Positions 44,853-54,446 of a stretch of 64,000 nt of DNA are shown here, in pieces. Under the pieces are notes generated by a model. It was not told where the DNA came from. It saw only the letters and a list, made by a program, of their open reading frames with translations, and searched no databases. Position 1 is the first letter of the stretch; the number at the start of each line of letters is the position of its first letter. The position numbers and the translations under genes were made by a program. Source of the stretch: an uncultured Prevotellaceae bacterium (lineage in GTDB: Bacteria > Bacteroidota > Bacteroidia > Bacteroidales > Muribaculaceae); assembly GCA_947306175.1 (NCBI GenBank), contig CAMZFV010000002.1, positions 1-64,000 of the forward strand. The letters are read 5' to 3'.

Positions 44853-47390
44853 TTACATTCCGCCGGCGGGGCTATTGCCGCTGGTGGACTGCTTGCCACT
44901 GCCGATGAGGTCATCGTTCTCGATGGTCTTGTCGGCCTTCTTTACTGATGTCTTGAGCGAGCCGAAGCGGTAGCTGACGTTTATGCCAAACCTGCGCACC
45001 TGCTGTTCGTAGCGGGTCCAACCTGTCACGTCGCCCTGAGTCATGTAATTCTTGACGCTCATGTACTTGCCGTTGAAGGGGACTATTGCCTGTAACTGAA
45101 CTGTCAGGCGGTCTTCCTTGAGGAATGAGCGCTGCAGGCTGAAACCGTAGTAGAATATGGTGCCCATTCGGCCATAGAGATCGCTGATGCGTCCGCCGTA
45201 CGTCCCAGCGAAGCCAGACAACTGCAATTTCCAAGGGAGGAACTGGGTGACGTTGGCGAAGAAGCTTCCGCTAACACGGTCATTCTTCAGGTTCAACTCA
45301 TTGCTTTTGTAATAGTAATAGCCGATGGAACCGTTGAGCATGACGTTGGTCTTAGAGAACGCCATCCACTGCACGAAGGCCGATAGGGTGGTCGAGTAGG
45401 TCTTGAGGGTGTTGGCGTAGGTCGAAACCTGTACCAGATCGTCGGTCCACTTGACGGCACCGATGCCGTTATTGCTGAACTGGAACTGAGGCGTGATGTT
45501 GAACGTCAACTTGGGACCTACGCGCATGTAGGTCAGGCTTACCGAATGGTAGTGCACACTACCCAGGTCGGTGTTACCGAAGGAACGGCTCGTCGGGGTT
45601 TCAATCACAGCGGGATTGAGGTAGCTGATGCCCGGACGATTGATGCTGGCAGCGTAGGACAACTTGAGGCTATTGGCGAAGTTGAACTGGTAGCGCAAGC
45701 TGGCGCTAGGCACGAAGTCATTGAGATGAGCCTCATAAGCTTCCTGGTTACCACCAGGATAGGTGGCGCGCAGATAACTATGCTCATAGCGCAGTCCGGC
45801 TCGGGCATTCCAGGGGCCGCTGGAGAAGGTGTAGCTCAGGTAAGCGGCGCCCACTTGGGTCACGTGCTTGTAGCGCATGTCCAGATCATTGTCGATGCCC
45901 AAATAGTCCTGAATGTTGTGGCTGCGGTTCAGACGGTAGATGTACTTGGCACCTGTCTCGATGGTATGCTTTGTTGCGATGGGGCGCGTCCAGTCAAGTT
46001 GCAGGGTGTGCTCGTTGAAGTCTTCCTTGCCGTCTGTGTCGATGCCGTAATATGGCACTGGCATATTGACAATGTCGGTATATTTCGTGTTCTCCTTGTT
46101 CTTGTTGTGCCATGCCGATAGCATATAACTCAGCGTGATGGTCTCACCTTTGAGGCGCGTGCGGCGTTGGTAGTCCAGGCGGCTGTCAAAGCTGTAACTG
46201 TCGGCAGTGGTGTGGTGACTAAGGTCGTAGCTGTAGAGCGGCAGCCCCGTTGCATCACGCATGAAGGTGTTGTTAAGGCCGTTGCCGCCGTAATTGTAGG
46301 CAAATCCGTCTAACGACAGGGACACGAGGTTCAAGGTGTCAGGCTCCCAGCTGGCGCTTACGTCACCGAAGTGGACCGTCATCTTGTCCACGTCAAATGA
46401 GCCGTCGCTCAGCAATTCCGCACCGCTCTGGGTGTAATGGTTGAGTGTCGATGAGCGATAGCCCTGGCTATTGCTGGGGTCATATTCGATGCCGTAATCC
46501 ACCGACAACACCACCTTGTCGAGCTGAGTGGTCAGGTTCAACGAGCCGCCGACGGAGCCCAAGTGGCTGGCCCTTGCTGAAGCCATGCCCGATACGCCCT
46601 TGATGGTGGAATTGTCGGCCATGACGATGTTGAGGATTATGGTTGTGCCTTCGGCGTCATACTTAGCGCCTGGCTCGGTGATGACCTCGATGCGCTTGAC
46701 GCTGCTGGCGGGCATTGCTTTAAGGATGTCCTTGGCATTGCGCGAGAGCGAGGGGTCGGGGTGGCCGTTGCGGAAAATCTTGAAATTCGTCTGGCCGTTG
46801 ACGCGGATCTCGTCGCTGGCATCGACGCTGACCATGGGCACTTTGCGCAGCATGGTGAGCACGTTGTTGGTCTTGCTGTCGGCATCTTCGGCGACGTTGT
46901 AGCCGATGCGGTCCACCTCCTGCTTGATGAGTTGGCGTTGGGCGGTGACGGTCACATCCTTCAGCTGGATATTGTCAAACACGCTCAGCAACGAGTCGTT
47001 GACCCAATCGTCATCATCGCTGGCGACGGCGGGTGCCTCACGGGTCAGTTTCAATGCAGTAGAAAAACCCATTTGGGAATAGGTGCCGTCCAGGGTGTTA
47101 TCCTTGAGGGTCGCCTTATAGTTGGCGCCGATTTCAGCAACATCGACATTAATCTGTTCACCCTTGACGGTGGCCTTGGCCTTGATGCCGTAAGCCTGCT
47201 GCTCTGGCGAGTCGAGTGTGGCGGTGATTTCATCGCCGTTCTGCTGGATGTTTAGCACAATGGGGATCGTGTAGGGGCCTGCCACGATGTCTCCCTTCCA
47301 AGCGCCGCTAAAGTCCTGTGCTACAGCCGTCAGGCTTAACAAGGCAATCGTGATGGCGCTCAATAACTTGATAAATAATTGATGTAACAT
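44853..47390 (-). CDS. TonB-dependent receptor-like outer-membrane beta-barrel protein
   Basis: 845 residues with signal peptide (to ~24, AVAQ-D). Residues 25-115 form a lipocalin-like beta domain (FSGAWKGDIVAGPYTIPIVLNIQQNGDEITATLDSPEQ) in place of the usual carboxypeptidase-type one. A TonB-plug follows (VTVTAQRQLIKQEVDRIGYNVAEDADSKTNNVLTMLRKVPMVSVD), with VKRIEVITEPGAKYDAEGTTIILNIV, then a barrel of the OMP_b-brl_3 type. Substrate unknown. The promoter upstream has the shape of an ECF sigma factor site, suggesting envelope-stress or signal-dependent expression. Its 3' end is 8 bp from the convergent permease gene. Confidence 0.88.
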   Translation of the reverse strand: MLHQLFIKLLSAITIALLSLTAVAQDFSGAWKGDIVAGPYTIPIVLNIQQNGDEITATLDSPEQQAYGIKAKATVKGEQINVDVAEIGANYKATLKDNTLDGTYSQMGFSTALKLTREAPAVASDDDDWVNDSLLSVFDNIQLKDVTVTAQRQLIKQEVDRIGYNVAEDADSKTNNVLTMLRKVPMVSVDASDEIRVNGQTNFKIFRNGHPDPSLSRNAKDILKAMPASSVKRIEVITEPGAKYDAEGTTIILNIVMADNSTIKGVSGMASARASHLGSVGGSLNLTTQLDKVVLSVDYGIEYDPSNSQGYRSSTLNHYTQSGAELLSDGSFDVDKMTVHFGDVSASWEPDTLNLVSLSLDGFAYNYGGNGLNNTFMRDATGLPLYSYDLSHHTTADSYSFDSRLDYQRRTRLKGETITLSYMLSAWHNKNKENTKYTDIVNMPVPYYGIDTDGKEDFNEHTLQLDWTRPIATKHTIETGAKYIYRLNRSHNIQDYLGIDNDLDMRYKHVTQVGAAYLSYTFSSGPWNARAGLRYEHSYLRATYPGGNQEAYEAHLNDFVPSASLRYQFNFANSLKLSYAASINRPGISYLNPAVIETPTSRSFGNTDLGSVHYHSVSLTYMRVGPKLTFNITPQFQFSNNGIGAVKWTDDLVQVSTYANTLKTYSTTLSAFVQWMAFSKTNVMLNGSIGYYYYKSNELNLKNDRVSGSFFANVTQFLPWKLQLSGFAGTYGGRISDLYGRMGTIFYYGFSLQRSFLKEDRLTVQLQAIVPFNGKYMSVKNYMTQGDVTGWTRYEQQVRRFGINVSYRFGSLKTSVKKADKTIENDDLIGSGKQSTSGNSPAGGM

Positions 47391-47427
47391 AATCTATCTC
47401 TGGGTTGAATTGTTATCGTTTTGTTTG

Positions 47428-47457
47428 TTAGACGCAGCAGTCCATCGGAAAGTTGCA
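47428..47457 (-). promoter_or_regulatory. ECF-sigma-type promoter of the beta-barrel gene
   Basis: On the minus strand: TGCAAC (-35) at 47457-47452, 17-bp spacer, CGTCTAA (-10) at 47434-47428. This is the pattern read by ECF sigma factors, unlike the TANNTTTG boxes elsewhere. GTTAGACGCA is repeated at about 47479. About 38 bp before the start codon. No sigma gene is in the window. Confidence 0.65.
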
Positions 47458-47589
47458 GTCTTAATTGTTTTTTGCCCGTTAGACGCATGGGGGTATCAAA
47501 ATACTACACGATTTTTTAATTTTTTTATTTTGGCATCATTTTTGCGGGATGCAAGGTGTGAACTTTACTAATTTAATTGATTTAAGGTT

Positions 47590-47907
47590 ATGTTATTATC
47601 AACAACTCCGCAGATAGAAGGATACAACATTCGAGAGTACAAGGGCGTGGTGACCGGTGAGACCATCATCGGTGCCAACTTCTTGAAGGACATTTTTGCT
47701 GGAATCCGCGACATCGTGGGCGGCCGTTCAAGCGGTTACGAGAAAGTGCTGCGCCAGGCTAAGGAAATTGCCATGCAGGAGATGGAGGACCGTGCCCGTG
47801 AGATGGGTGCCAACGCCATCGTGGGTATCGACATCGACTACGAGACCATCGGCAAGGACAACTCCATGCTCATGGTCGCCACTAGCGGCACCGCCGTCGT
47901 CATCTGA
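47590..47907 (+). CDS. YbjQ-family protein (DUF74)
   Basis: 105 residues, complete. Matches the YbjQ/UPF0145 family: [81 protein letters not shown]. Family members form pentamers and are of unsettled function. Single gene with a terminator behind it. Confidence 0.93.
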   Translation: MLLSTTPQIEGYNIREYKGVVTGETIIGANFLKDIFAGIRDIVGGRSSGYEKVLRQAKEIAMQEMEDRAREMGANAIVGIDIDYETIGKDNSMLMVATSGTAVVI

Positions 47908-47931
47908 CATCTATTAGAAGACAAGAAAGAC

Positions 47932-47970
47932 AAGAAGGACAATTGATTGAGATTGTCCTTCTTGCTCTTT
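47932..47970 (+). terminator. Terminator after the YbjQ gene
   Basis: Perfect 12-bp stem AAGAAGGACAAT (47932-47943) with ATTGTCCTTCTT (47952-47963), 8-nt loop, then GCTCTTTTTG. Confidence 0.88.
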
Positions 47971-47984
47971 TTGTTATCTGTTGT

Positions 47985-50348
47985 TTATTTGTCGAGTTCG
48001 ATGATGGTGGCCTCGGTGATGTCGGGGATGTTGAGTGGGACAGTGAGGGTGCGGGTGGACTTGTCGTAGGTCACGCCTGCAGCTTTCTTTCCGTTGATTT
48101 TCACTTTAGAGGGTTTGGCGGTGGCGGGGATGATGAGGCGGTAGTCCTTGCTGGGAGCGTCTCCATCAATATTGCCCCTGCCCTGGATGGTGATATAGCG
48201 GGTCTTTCCCTGAGGCGTAGCGGTGAATTGGATTTCGCGGTGCTTGTTATTATCCAGCGTTCCCGTGGAGTGGAGGTCATCGTCAAAGAGGGTGAATGTC
48301 GATGGGTAATCGCTGGTATAATAAACGATGTCCAATTTGTCGGGGTTGTAGTCACCCACATTGTCCATGTCATAGTTGGCCTGCGGGATAAAGGCTCCGG
48401 CACGTGCAAACAGCGGCAATACCTCAACGGGTGCGGGATAGTTGACTATCGTGTGACCCTCATAGCGGCGGGCAGGGTTATTGATATCGACCCAAGTGCC
48501 CTCGGGGAAGGTAATGTCACGGCTCACGGCGCCCTGCTGCATCACGGGAGCGACCATCACGTCGCGCCCCCACAGGTACTGATCCCAAATGCCGTCATAG
48601 CGGGCGATGCCGTTGTCGTCCTCATAGAAGCCCAGCGGACGCACTAGGGGCAAACCATTGCGGGCGTTCTCGTAGGCCAGCGTATAGTTATAGGGCAGCC
48701 AGGTGTAACGGCTCTTGATGATGCGAAGGGTTAGGTCGCCAAATTCCTTGTAGTTGTAGGGTTCGGCCTGATAGGTCGAGTGGGTGCGCAGCACAGGCGA
48801 GAAGAGACCCAGTTGCAGCCATCGGATATAGAGTTCGCCGTCGCGCTTATTCTCGGGATCAACGGCAAAGCCGCCAACGTCATGGGACATATAACCCAGA
48901 CCGCTCAGTCCCGAGTTGAGCATGATGGTCACCTGCGGCTGATAGCCGCCCCACGAGCGGGAAACGTCGGTGGACCAGGGAAATACCGAGTAACGTTGCA
49001 AGCCTGCAGTGCCAGCGCGCATCATGACCATGGGTCGGCGGTCGGGATAATCCTCCTTGAATAGGTCATAGATGATGCGGCTCCAGTCGTTTCCGTACAT
49101 GTTGTGGTACTGCTCGGCGGTGAGGCCATTGTAGTGACGGATTTCGAGCGGGTGCTTTTCGGGTTCGCCCAAGTCGCCCCACCAGCCAGTTACGCCCTCC
49201 TCGGTGAGGGATTTGTAACGGTTGCGCAACCATAGGCGGGTGGCGGGGTTGGACACGTCGAACATGCCGCCTTGACCTACCCAGATGGTCACCGTGTGGG
49301 TCGTGTCGGTGCCGTCAGTTTTGCAGAAGAGGCCCTGGGGGGCCAACAGCCTGTAGTTGTCGATGGCGCGTCCGTTGGTCAACACGTAAGGTTGTGAGAT
49401 GGTCACCACGTTGACGCCCAGCTGCTTGAAGTCGCGCAACATCTTGCGGTGGTCGGGCCACTGCTCCTTGTCCCACTCCATGCGTCCCATATCCTCCTCC
49501 TTGCCATACCAGTAGAGGTCGAACACGATACCGTCCAGCGGATAGCCCTCGCGCTTGAGGGTATCGACTACGCCCTCGCTCTCGCGCTGGTCGTGATAGC
49601 CGTATTTGGAGGTGATGTAACCCAATGTCCACAAGGGCGGAAGTTCCTGACGACCCACCAGCCAAGTGAAGTTCTTGACCACATTCTCAACCTTACCGTT
49701 ACCATTGATGACGTAATAGGAAATGGGTTGAGGTGAAGTGGAGGTGTATTTGATCTGTTCGCCTACATAGAGCGAGGACTTGCAGAAGTCATCAAAGAAG
49801 ATGCCGTAGCCCTTGGAGGAAATCACCATTGGCATGGTGATGCCCATCTGCTTGGTGCGAGGCTCGCCCATCTGGTAGCCGTAGTTTTGGGCATTGTAGT
49901 TGATGAGCGTGTCGCCAGCAAGGTTGAACGAGTAACCGCGTTCGCCTGCGCCGTAGAACGACTCATTGCCTTGATGTAACAGCGTCAAGGTCGAGGACTT
50001 GCGGTCACACAGGTCGGTGATGAAGTAGTCGTTACCGCAACCCACTGACACGGTGCCGTTCACATACGCCACCTTCATGCCGTTCTCGGTACGCAACATG
50101 CTAATGTCATCCCAGTTTTCAATTTTTACTTTGCCCTTGGGGGTGCGGTCGAGGGCAAGTGATGGCAAGCGTTGTCCGCTCCATCCTTCGGGAACCACAT
50201 CCACGCGCACCACGTCATCGCCCACGGCGGTCACCGTGATTGTCTGGTGGCGCTCCTCGTCATTGATTGTCATAGCCGTCTGCTGTGCTGTTGCTGCCAG
50301 CGCCAGCATCGTGATTGCGACCAATGTGATCATCCTGTAAAGTCTCAT
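47985..50348 (-). CDS. Glycoside hydrolase family 31 (alpha-glucosidase/xylosidase type)
   Basis: 787 residues with signal peptide (to ~21). GH31 plan: N-terminal beta domain (YGAGERGYSFNLAGDTLINYN), barrel beginning LPPLWTLGYITSKYGYHDQ and IVFDLYWYG, nucleophile D392 in WWGDLGEPE, acid/base D461 in WSTDVSRSW, later SHDVGGF, then two C-terminal beta domains. Hydrolyses alpha-linked glucose or xylose from non-reducing ends; the exact linkage cannot be read. Together with the GH13 and GH97 genes it supports alpha-glucan use. A TATTTTTG box lies on the minus strand at 50382-50389. Confidence 0.93.
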   Translation of the reverse strand: MRLYRMITLVAITMLALAATAQQTAMTINDEERHQTITVTAVGDDVVRVDVVPEGWSGQRLPSLALDRTPKGKVKIENWDDISMLRTENGMKVAYVNGTVSVGCGNDYFITDLCDRKSSTLTLLHQGNESFYGAGERGYSFNLAGDTLINYNAQNYGYQMGEPRTKQMGITMPMVISSKGYGIFFDDFCKSSLYVGEQIKYTSTSPQPISYYVINGNGKVENVVKNFTWLVGRQELPPLWTLGYITSKYGYHDQRESEGVVDTLKREGYPLDGIVFDLYWYGKEEDMGRMEWDKEQWPDHRKMLRDFKQLGVNVVTISQPYVLTNGRAIDNYRLLAPQGLFCKTDGTDTTHTVTIWVGQGGMFDVSNPATRLWLRNRYKSLTEEGVTGWWGDLGEPEKHPLEIRHYNGLTAEQYHNMYGNDWSRIIYDLFKEDYPDRRPMVMMRAGTAGLQRYSVFPWSTDVSRSWGGYQPQVTIMLNSGLSGLGYMSHDVGGFAVDPENKRDGELYIRWLQLGLFSPVLRTHSTYQAEPYNYKEFGDLTLRIIKSRYTWLPYNYTLAYENARNGLPLVRPLGFYEDDNGIARYDGIWDQYLWGRDVMVAPVMQQGAVSRDITFPEGTWVDINNPARRYEGHTIVNYPAPVEVLPLFARAGAFIPQANYDMDNVGDYNPDKLDIVYYTSDYPSTFTLFDDDLHSTGTLDNNKHREIQFTATPQGKTRYITIQGRGNIDGDAPSKDYRLIIPATAKPSKVKINGKKAAGVTYDKSTRTLTVPLNIPDITEATIIELDK

Positions 50349-50381
50349 AGTCTTTTCTCGTTTTATTGTTTAACTTTGTTG

Positions 50382-50389
50382 CAAAAATA
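50382..50389 (-). promoter_or_regulatory. -7 box of the GH31 gene
   Basis: TATTTTTG on the minus strand, 34 bp upstream of the ATG; no -33 element at normal spacing. Confidence 0.5.
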
Positions 50390-50487
50390 ATATAATTCTC
50401 TCAAAAACTGTGTTTCATCTATAAAAATGTCAACATCATGTCAATAGAATGTAAATAACAGCTATGGTGGATGTCGTGGTTTTTCAT

Positions 50488-50495
50488 TATCTTTG
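50488..50495 (+). promoter_or_regulatory. -7 box of dnaB
   Basis: TATCTTTG. The coding frame is open from a TTG at 50493 inside this box, so the box argues for the ATG at 50529 as the true start. Confidence 0.6.
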
Positions 50496-50528
50496 CGCTC
50501 ACAAAAAACAAACCAACCAGAAAAATCA

Positions 50529-52097
50529 ATGGAAGAATTTGAAACCGGCAAACAGGCGCGCCGTCGCACGCGCCCTAACCATGAGCCCGAAATAGTGAGC
50601 GAATTCGGCAAACTACCGCCTCAGGACACCTCGCTGGAGGATGCCGTGCTTGGCGCGTTGATGCTTGAGAAGGACGCTTATAACGAAGTGTGCGAAATCC
50701 TCAAGCCCGAGGCTTTCTATAATCCTGCCAACCAGAAGATTTACGAGGCCATTCAGTCGCTTGCCGCTAACGGTAAGCCCATCGATATGCTCACCGTGAC
50801 CGACCAGTTGCGTACCAACAAGGTGCTTGACGAGGTGGGCGGTGCCATCCGCATCAGCGAATTGACGGGTCTGGTGTCGAGTGCCGCCAATGCCGAGTTC
50901 CATGCCCGCATCGTGGCGCAGAAGTACCTTGCCCGCGAGCTCATCAGCTACAGCAGCCAGGTGCAGTCGTTGGCCTTTGACGAATCGATTGATGTCTATG
51001 ACCTGATGCAGGAAGCCGAGGGCAAACTGTTTGAAATCAGTAAAAACACCCTCAAGCGCGACGTCATACCCATCGAGAATGCCGTACAGGATGCGATTAA
51101 GAAGATAGAGTGGGCCGCCAACCGTCCTGAGGGCCTGAGCGGTCTGAAGTCGGGTTATCATCAACTCGACCGTCTGACCAGTGGTTGGCAGAACAGTGAC
51201 CTCATTATCATCGCGGCGCGTCCCGCGATGGGTAAGACGGCATTTGTCTTGTCGATGGCCAAGAATATGGCGGTGGACAACAACACCCCGGTTGCTGTGT
51301 TCTCGCTTGAGATGTCGAGCCTGCAGCTCGTGAACCGCATGATCAGTAATGTGTGCTCGCTGGAGGGCGAGAAAATTAAGAGCGGTCAGCTGACTCAGCC
51401 CGAGTGGGAGAACCTGATGACCCGCACGCGCAGCCTGAGCACCGCTCCGCTGTTTATTGACGACACGCCGTCGCTGTCCATCTTTGAGTTGAGGACTAAG
51501 GCCCGCCGCCTCGTGCGTGAGCATGGCGTGAAAATCATCATCATCGACTACCTGCAGCTGATGAACGCTACGGGTATGAAGTTCGGCAGCCGTGAGCAGG
51601 AGGTGAGTACCATTTCACGTAACCTCAAACAGCTTGCCAAGGAGCTTGACATCCCCATTATCGCCCTGTCGCAGCTGAACCGTAGCGTCGAGACCCGCGC
51701 GGCCGATGACAAGTTGGGCAAGCGTCCGCAGTTGAGCGACCTGCGTGAGTCGGGCGCTATCGAGCAGGATGCCGACATCGTGTGCTTCATCCACCGCCCC
51801 GAGTACTACACCCGCTCCAGCGAGGATGCCGAGGGCAACAACATCCGCGGCCTGGCCGAATTCATCGTCGCCAAGCACCGTAGCGGTGCCACCGACACCG
51901 TTAACCTGCACTTCGTGAGCAAGTATGCCCGCTTCGAGAATCAGGACGAGCAAGACCTCCTCGGCGGCGAGACCACCTACGAGTCCAAGATGAACGCCGC
52001 CCCAGGCGGAGCATCACCCATCAACGACGGCTTCACCCCACCGCCCCCCAACGTGGACTTCTACCAAGGCCCCGAAGATAGAAGAACCCCTTTCTAA
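50529..52097 (+). CDS. dnaB: Replicative DNA helicase
   Basis: 522 residues from ATG 50529. DnaB unwinds DNA at the replication fork as a hexamer. N-terminal domain with GKLPPQDTSLEDAVLGALMLEKDAYNEV, linker, RecA-like C-terminal domain with GLKSGYHQLDRLTSGWQNSDLIIIAARPAMGKTAFVLS (Walker A), VAVFSLEMSSLQLVNRM, IIIIDYLQLM (Walker B), LSQLNRSVETR and DLRESGAIEQDADIV. No intein interrupts it. The tail is proline/glycine-rich and poorly conserved. Confidence 0.97.
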   Translation: MEEFETGKQARRRTRPNHEPEIVSEFGKLPPQDTSLEDAVLGALMLEKDAYNEVCEILKPEAFYNPANQKIYEAIQSLAANGKPIDMLTVTDQLRTNKVLDEVGGAIRISELTGLVSSAANAEFHARIVAQKYLARELISYSSQVQSLAFDESIDVYDLMQEAEGKLFEISKNTLKRDVIPIENAVQDAIKKIEWAANRPEGLSGLKSGYHQLDRLTSGWQNSDLIIIAARPAMGKTAFVLSMAKNMAVDNNTPVAVFSLEMSSLQLVNRMISNVCSLEGEKIKSGQLTQPEWENLMTRTRSLSTAPLFIDDTPSLSIFELRTKARRLVREHGVKIIIIDYLQLMNATGMKFGSREQEVSTISRNLKQLAKELDIPIIALSQLNRSVETRAADDKLGKRPQLSDLRESGAIEQDADIVCFIHRPEYYTRSSEDAEGNNIRGLAEFIVAKHRSGATDTVNLHFVSKYARFENQDEQDLLGGETTYESKMNAAPGGASPINDGFTPPPPNVDFYQGPEDRRTPF

Positions 52098-52152
52098 ACC
52101 CATAGACACTATAGAATTGATAGTATTTATAGGAGGTATTAGGAATTTTAAT

Positions 52153-52160
52153 TACTTTTG
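52153..52160 (+). promoter_or_regulatory. -7 box of the M13 peptidase gene
   Basis: TACTTTTG, 49 bp before the ATG. No -33 match at standard distance. Confidence 0.5.
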
Positions 52161-52208
52161 CGGGGTTAAAAATTGACGTAACACTTAAACTATAGTTTAT
52201 TTATAACG

Positions 52209-54233
52209 ATGAAGAAAATGTTATTAGCTATGGCCATAATGATGGCTGCTGTGCCTGGTGTGCAGGCACAAGTGACGCACGGCGTTAACCGTGCCGACAT
52301 GGACCTGAGCGTTAAGCCGGGTGAGAATTTCTATGAGTATGCCGGTGGTGGCTGGATGAAGGCCAACCCGCTGAGCAAGCACCCTGAGTATTCCAGCTAT
52401 GGCGTGTTTAACGTACTGGCCGAGGAGAATGAGAACCGTCTGCGCGACATGTTCCTGGAACTGGGCAAGACCGATCACAAGTTCGGTACTGTTGACCAGA
52501 AAGTCGCCGACCTGTACAAGATGGCGATGGACAGCGACCGCCTGAACCGTGAGGGCGCTCAGCCCCTGATGGCTGATTTGGCTAATATCAAAGCTTTCAA
52601 GAAGAAAGACCTGACGAAGTTCATTGCCGACCAGCACCTGAAGATCGGTAACCCGTTCTTTGGCATCGGCGTGGAGACCGACCTCAAGAACAGTGACATG
52701 AACGTGATGTGGCTCAGCGCCGGCACCAGTGGTCTGCCCGACAGGGACTACTACCTGAACACCGATGCTGACAGCAAGAAGATTCAGCAGGCTTACCGCG
52801 ACTACCTCGTGAAGATGTTCGTGCTCGCCGGTTACAGCAAGAAGGACGCTAACCGTGCCAGCAAGACCATCTATGACATCGAGTACAAGTTTGCCCAGGC
52901 CAAGATGGACCGTGCCGAGGCCCGTGACTATAACAAGCTCTACAACATCCGCACCCTGGACCAGCTCCAGAAGGACTATCCCGCCATCGACTGGAAGCAG
53001 TACTTCAATCTGATGGGCGTGCCCCAGACGGAGTGGGTCATCCTGACCGAGCCCAAGGTGATGGCCGTTGCCAACGACCTGATGACGAAGCTCAGCGAGC
53101 AGCAGATGCGTGACTACATGGCGGGCCTGCTCATTACTGGTTCAAGTGGTTACCTGAGCGACGCGTTCGGTGAGACCTCGTTTGACTTCTATGGCCGCAT
53201 GCTGAGCGGACAGAAGGAGCGCAAGCCCCGCTGGAAACGCGCTTTGGGTCTGCCCAACGGATTGCTGGGCGAGGCTGTTGGCGAAATTTACGTCAACAAG
53301 TACTTTGCTCACGGCAGCAAGGAGAAGATGCTGAAGCTCATCGGCGAACTGCGCAAGTCTCTGGCCGCCCATATCGCTGGCCTGACCTGGATGAGCGAGC
53401 AGACCAAGATCAACGCTCTGGTGAAGCTCAATGCATTTACCGTGAAGATCGGTTATCCCGACAAGTGGCGCGACTACAGCGGCCTGACGGTGGATCCCAG
53501 CAAGAGCATGTATGACAACATCAAGGCTGCCAGCTTGTATGAAACCCGCCGCAACCTCGACAAGATGGGCAAGCCCGTTGACAGGGACGAGTGGGGCATG
53601 ACTCCGCAGACCGTTAACGCCTACTACAATCCCACCACCAACGAAATTTGCTTCCCCGCCGCCATCCTGCAACCTCCCTTCTTTGATGTGGAGGCCGATG
53701 ATGCCACCAACTTTGGTGCTATCGGCGTTGTGATTGGCCACGAGATGACCCACGGCTTTGATGACCAGGGTCGTATGTTCGATCAGTATGGCAACATGAC
53801 CGACTGGTGGACCGAGGAGGACAGCCAGAAGTTCCAAGAGGCTGCCGAGAAGCTTGCCGCCCAGTTTGATGAGATTGTTGTTGTTAAGGACCAGCACGCC
53901 AACGGTCACTTGACCCTGGGTGAGAACATCGCCGACCAGGGTGGCTTGCGCATCGCCTATGATGCTTTCCGCACTACGCAGCAGTTCCGCGAGGGCAAGC
54001 TGATTGACGGTTTCACTCCTGCTCAGCGCTTCTACCTGAGCTATGGCCGCATCTGGGCCGACAACATGACCGAGGAAGCCATCTTCCAGCAGACCAAGAG
54101 CGACCCGCACTCGATTGGCCGCTATCGCGTGAACGCCACGTTGAGGAACATCGACACCTTCTTTGATGCCTTCGGTATCAAGCCGGGCGAGAAGATGTGG
54201 CTCGATCCCGCCGACCGCGCCATTATCTGGTGA
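52209..54233 (+). CDS. M13-family (neprilysin/PepO) zinc metallopeptidase
   Basis: 674 residues with signal peptide (to ~21, GVQA-Q). N-terminal M13 part begins GVNRADMDLSVKPGENFYEYAGGGWMKANPL. The zinc site is HEMTH with H511, E512, H515 in IGVVIGHEMTHGFDDQGR; the third ligand lies in LGENIADQGGL. NAYYNPTTNEICFPAAILQPPFF precedes it. C-terminal SDPHSIGRYRVNATLRNIDTFFDAFGIKPGEKMW is typical. Periplasmic peptidase cleaving small peptides. Single gene with a terminator. Confidence 0.95.
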   Translation: MKKMLLAMAIMMAAVPGVQAQVTHGVNRADMDLSVKPGENFYEYAGGGWMKANPLSKHPEYSSYGVFNVLAEENENRLRDMFLELGKTDHKFGTVDQKVADLYKMAMDSDRLNREGAQPLMADLANIKAFKKKDLTKFIADQHLKIGNPFFGIGVETDLKNSDMNVMWLSAGTSGLPDRDYYLNTDADSKKIQQAYRDYLVKMFVLAGYSKKDANRASKTIYDIEYKFAQAKMDRAEARDYNKLYNIRTLDQLQKDYPAIDWKQYFNLMGVPQTEWVILTEPKVMAVANDLMTKLSEQQMRDYMAGLLITGSSGYLSDAFGETSFDFYGRMLSGQKERKPRWKRALGLPNGLLGEAVGEIYVNKYFAHGSKEKMLKLIGELRKSLAAHIAGLTWMSEQTKINALVKLNAFTVKIGYPDKWRDYSGLTVDPSKSMYDNIKAASLYETRRNLDKMGKPVDRDEWGMTPQTVNAYYNPTTNEICFPAAILQPPFFDVEADDATNFGAIGVVIGHEMTHGFDDQGRMFDQYGNMTDWWTEEDSQKFQEAAEKLAAQFDEIVVVKDQHANGHLTLGENIADQGGLRIAYDAFRTTQQFREGKLIDGFTPAQRFYLSYGRIWADNMTEEAIFQQTKSDPHSIGRYRVNATLRNIDTFFDAFGIKPGEKMWLDPADRAIIW

Positions 54234-54257
54234 TCACGACCAGTTGTCATAATACAG

Positions 54258-54290
54258 GAGCCCGCAACACTTAAGTCGCGGGCTCTTTTT
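54258..54290 (+). terminator. Terminator after the M13 peptidase gene
   Basis: GAGCCCGC (54258-54265) with GCGGGCTC (54278-54285), 12-nt loop, then TTTTT. Confidence 0.88.
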
Positions 54291-54309
54291 ACTGGAGGCA
54301 GCGACAAAC

Positions 54310-54372
54310 TCGCTGCCCACGCTGACCCTGCCGCTGCCCACGCTGACCCTGCCGCTGCCCACGCTGACCCTG
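54310..54372. repeat. Three tandem 21-bp repeats
   Basis: Three nearly perfect copies (first differs at its first base) of a 21-bp unit containing CGCTGCCCACGCTGACCCTG. The rest of 54291-54424 has degraded half-copies (GACCCTGACGCGGG, TTTGACCCTGTTGCGGG). On the minus strand one frame reads repeated QGQRGQR, but this has no sign of being a gene. Confidence 0.85.
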
Positions 54373-54424
54373 ACGCGGGCCTCTTTGACCCTGTTGCGGG
54401 CTGTGGTAACCGTTTGGAAGATGG

Positions 54425-54446
54425 GAGACGCAAGATTTTGCGTCTC
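54425..54446. repeat. GAGACGCAA hairpin at the tatD stop
   Basis: GAGACGCAA (54425-54433), GATT loop, TTGCGTCTC (54438-54446). Same 9-bp arms as the hairpin at 8754-8787. Overlaps the first base of the tatD stop codon; no U-run. Confidence 0.7.

Noticed and set aside
50371..50378. TAACTTTG on the plus strand upstream of dnaB
   Set aside because: No -33 match; a box much closer to dnaB (50488) fits better.
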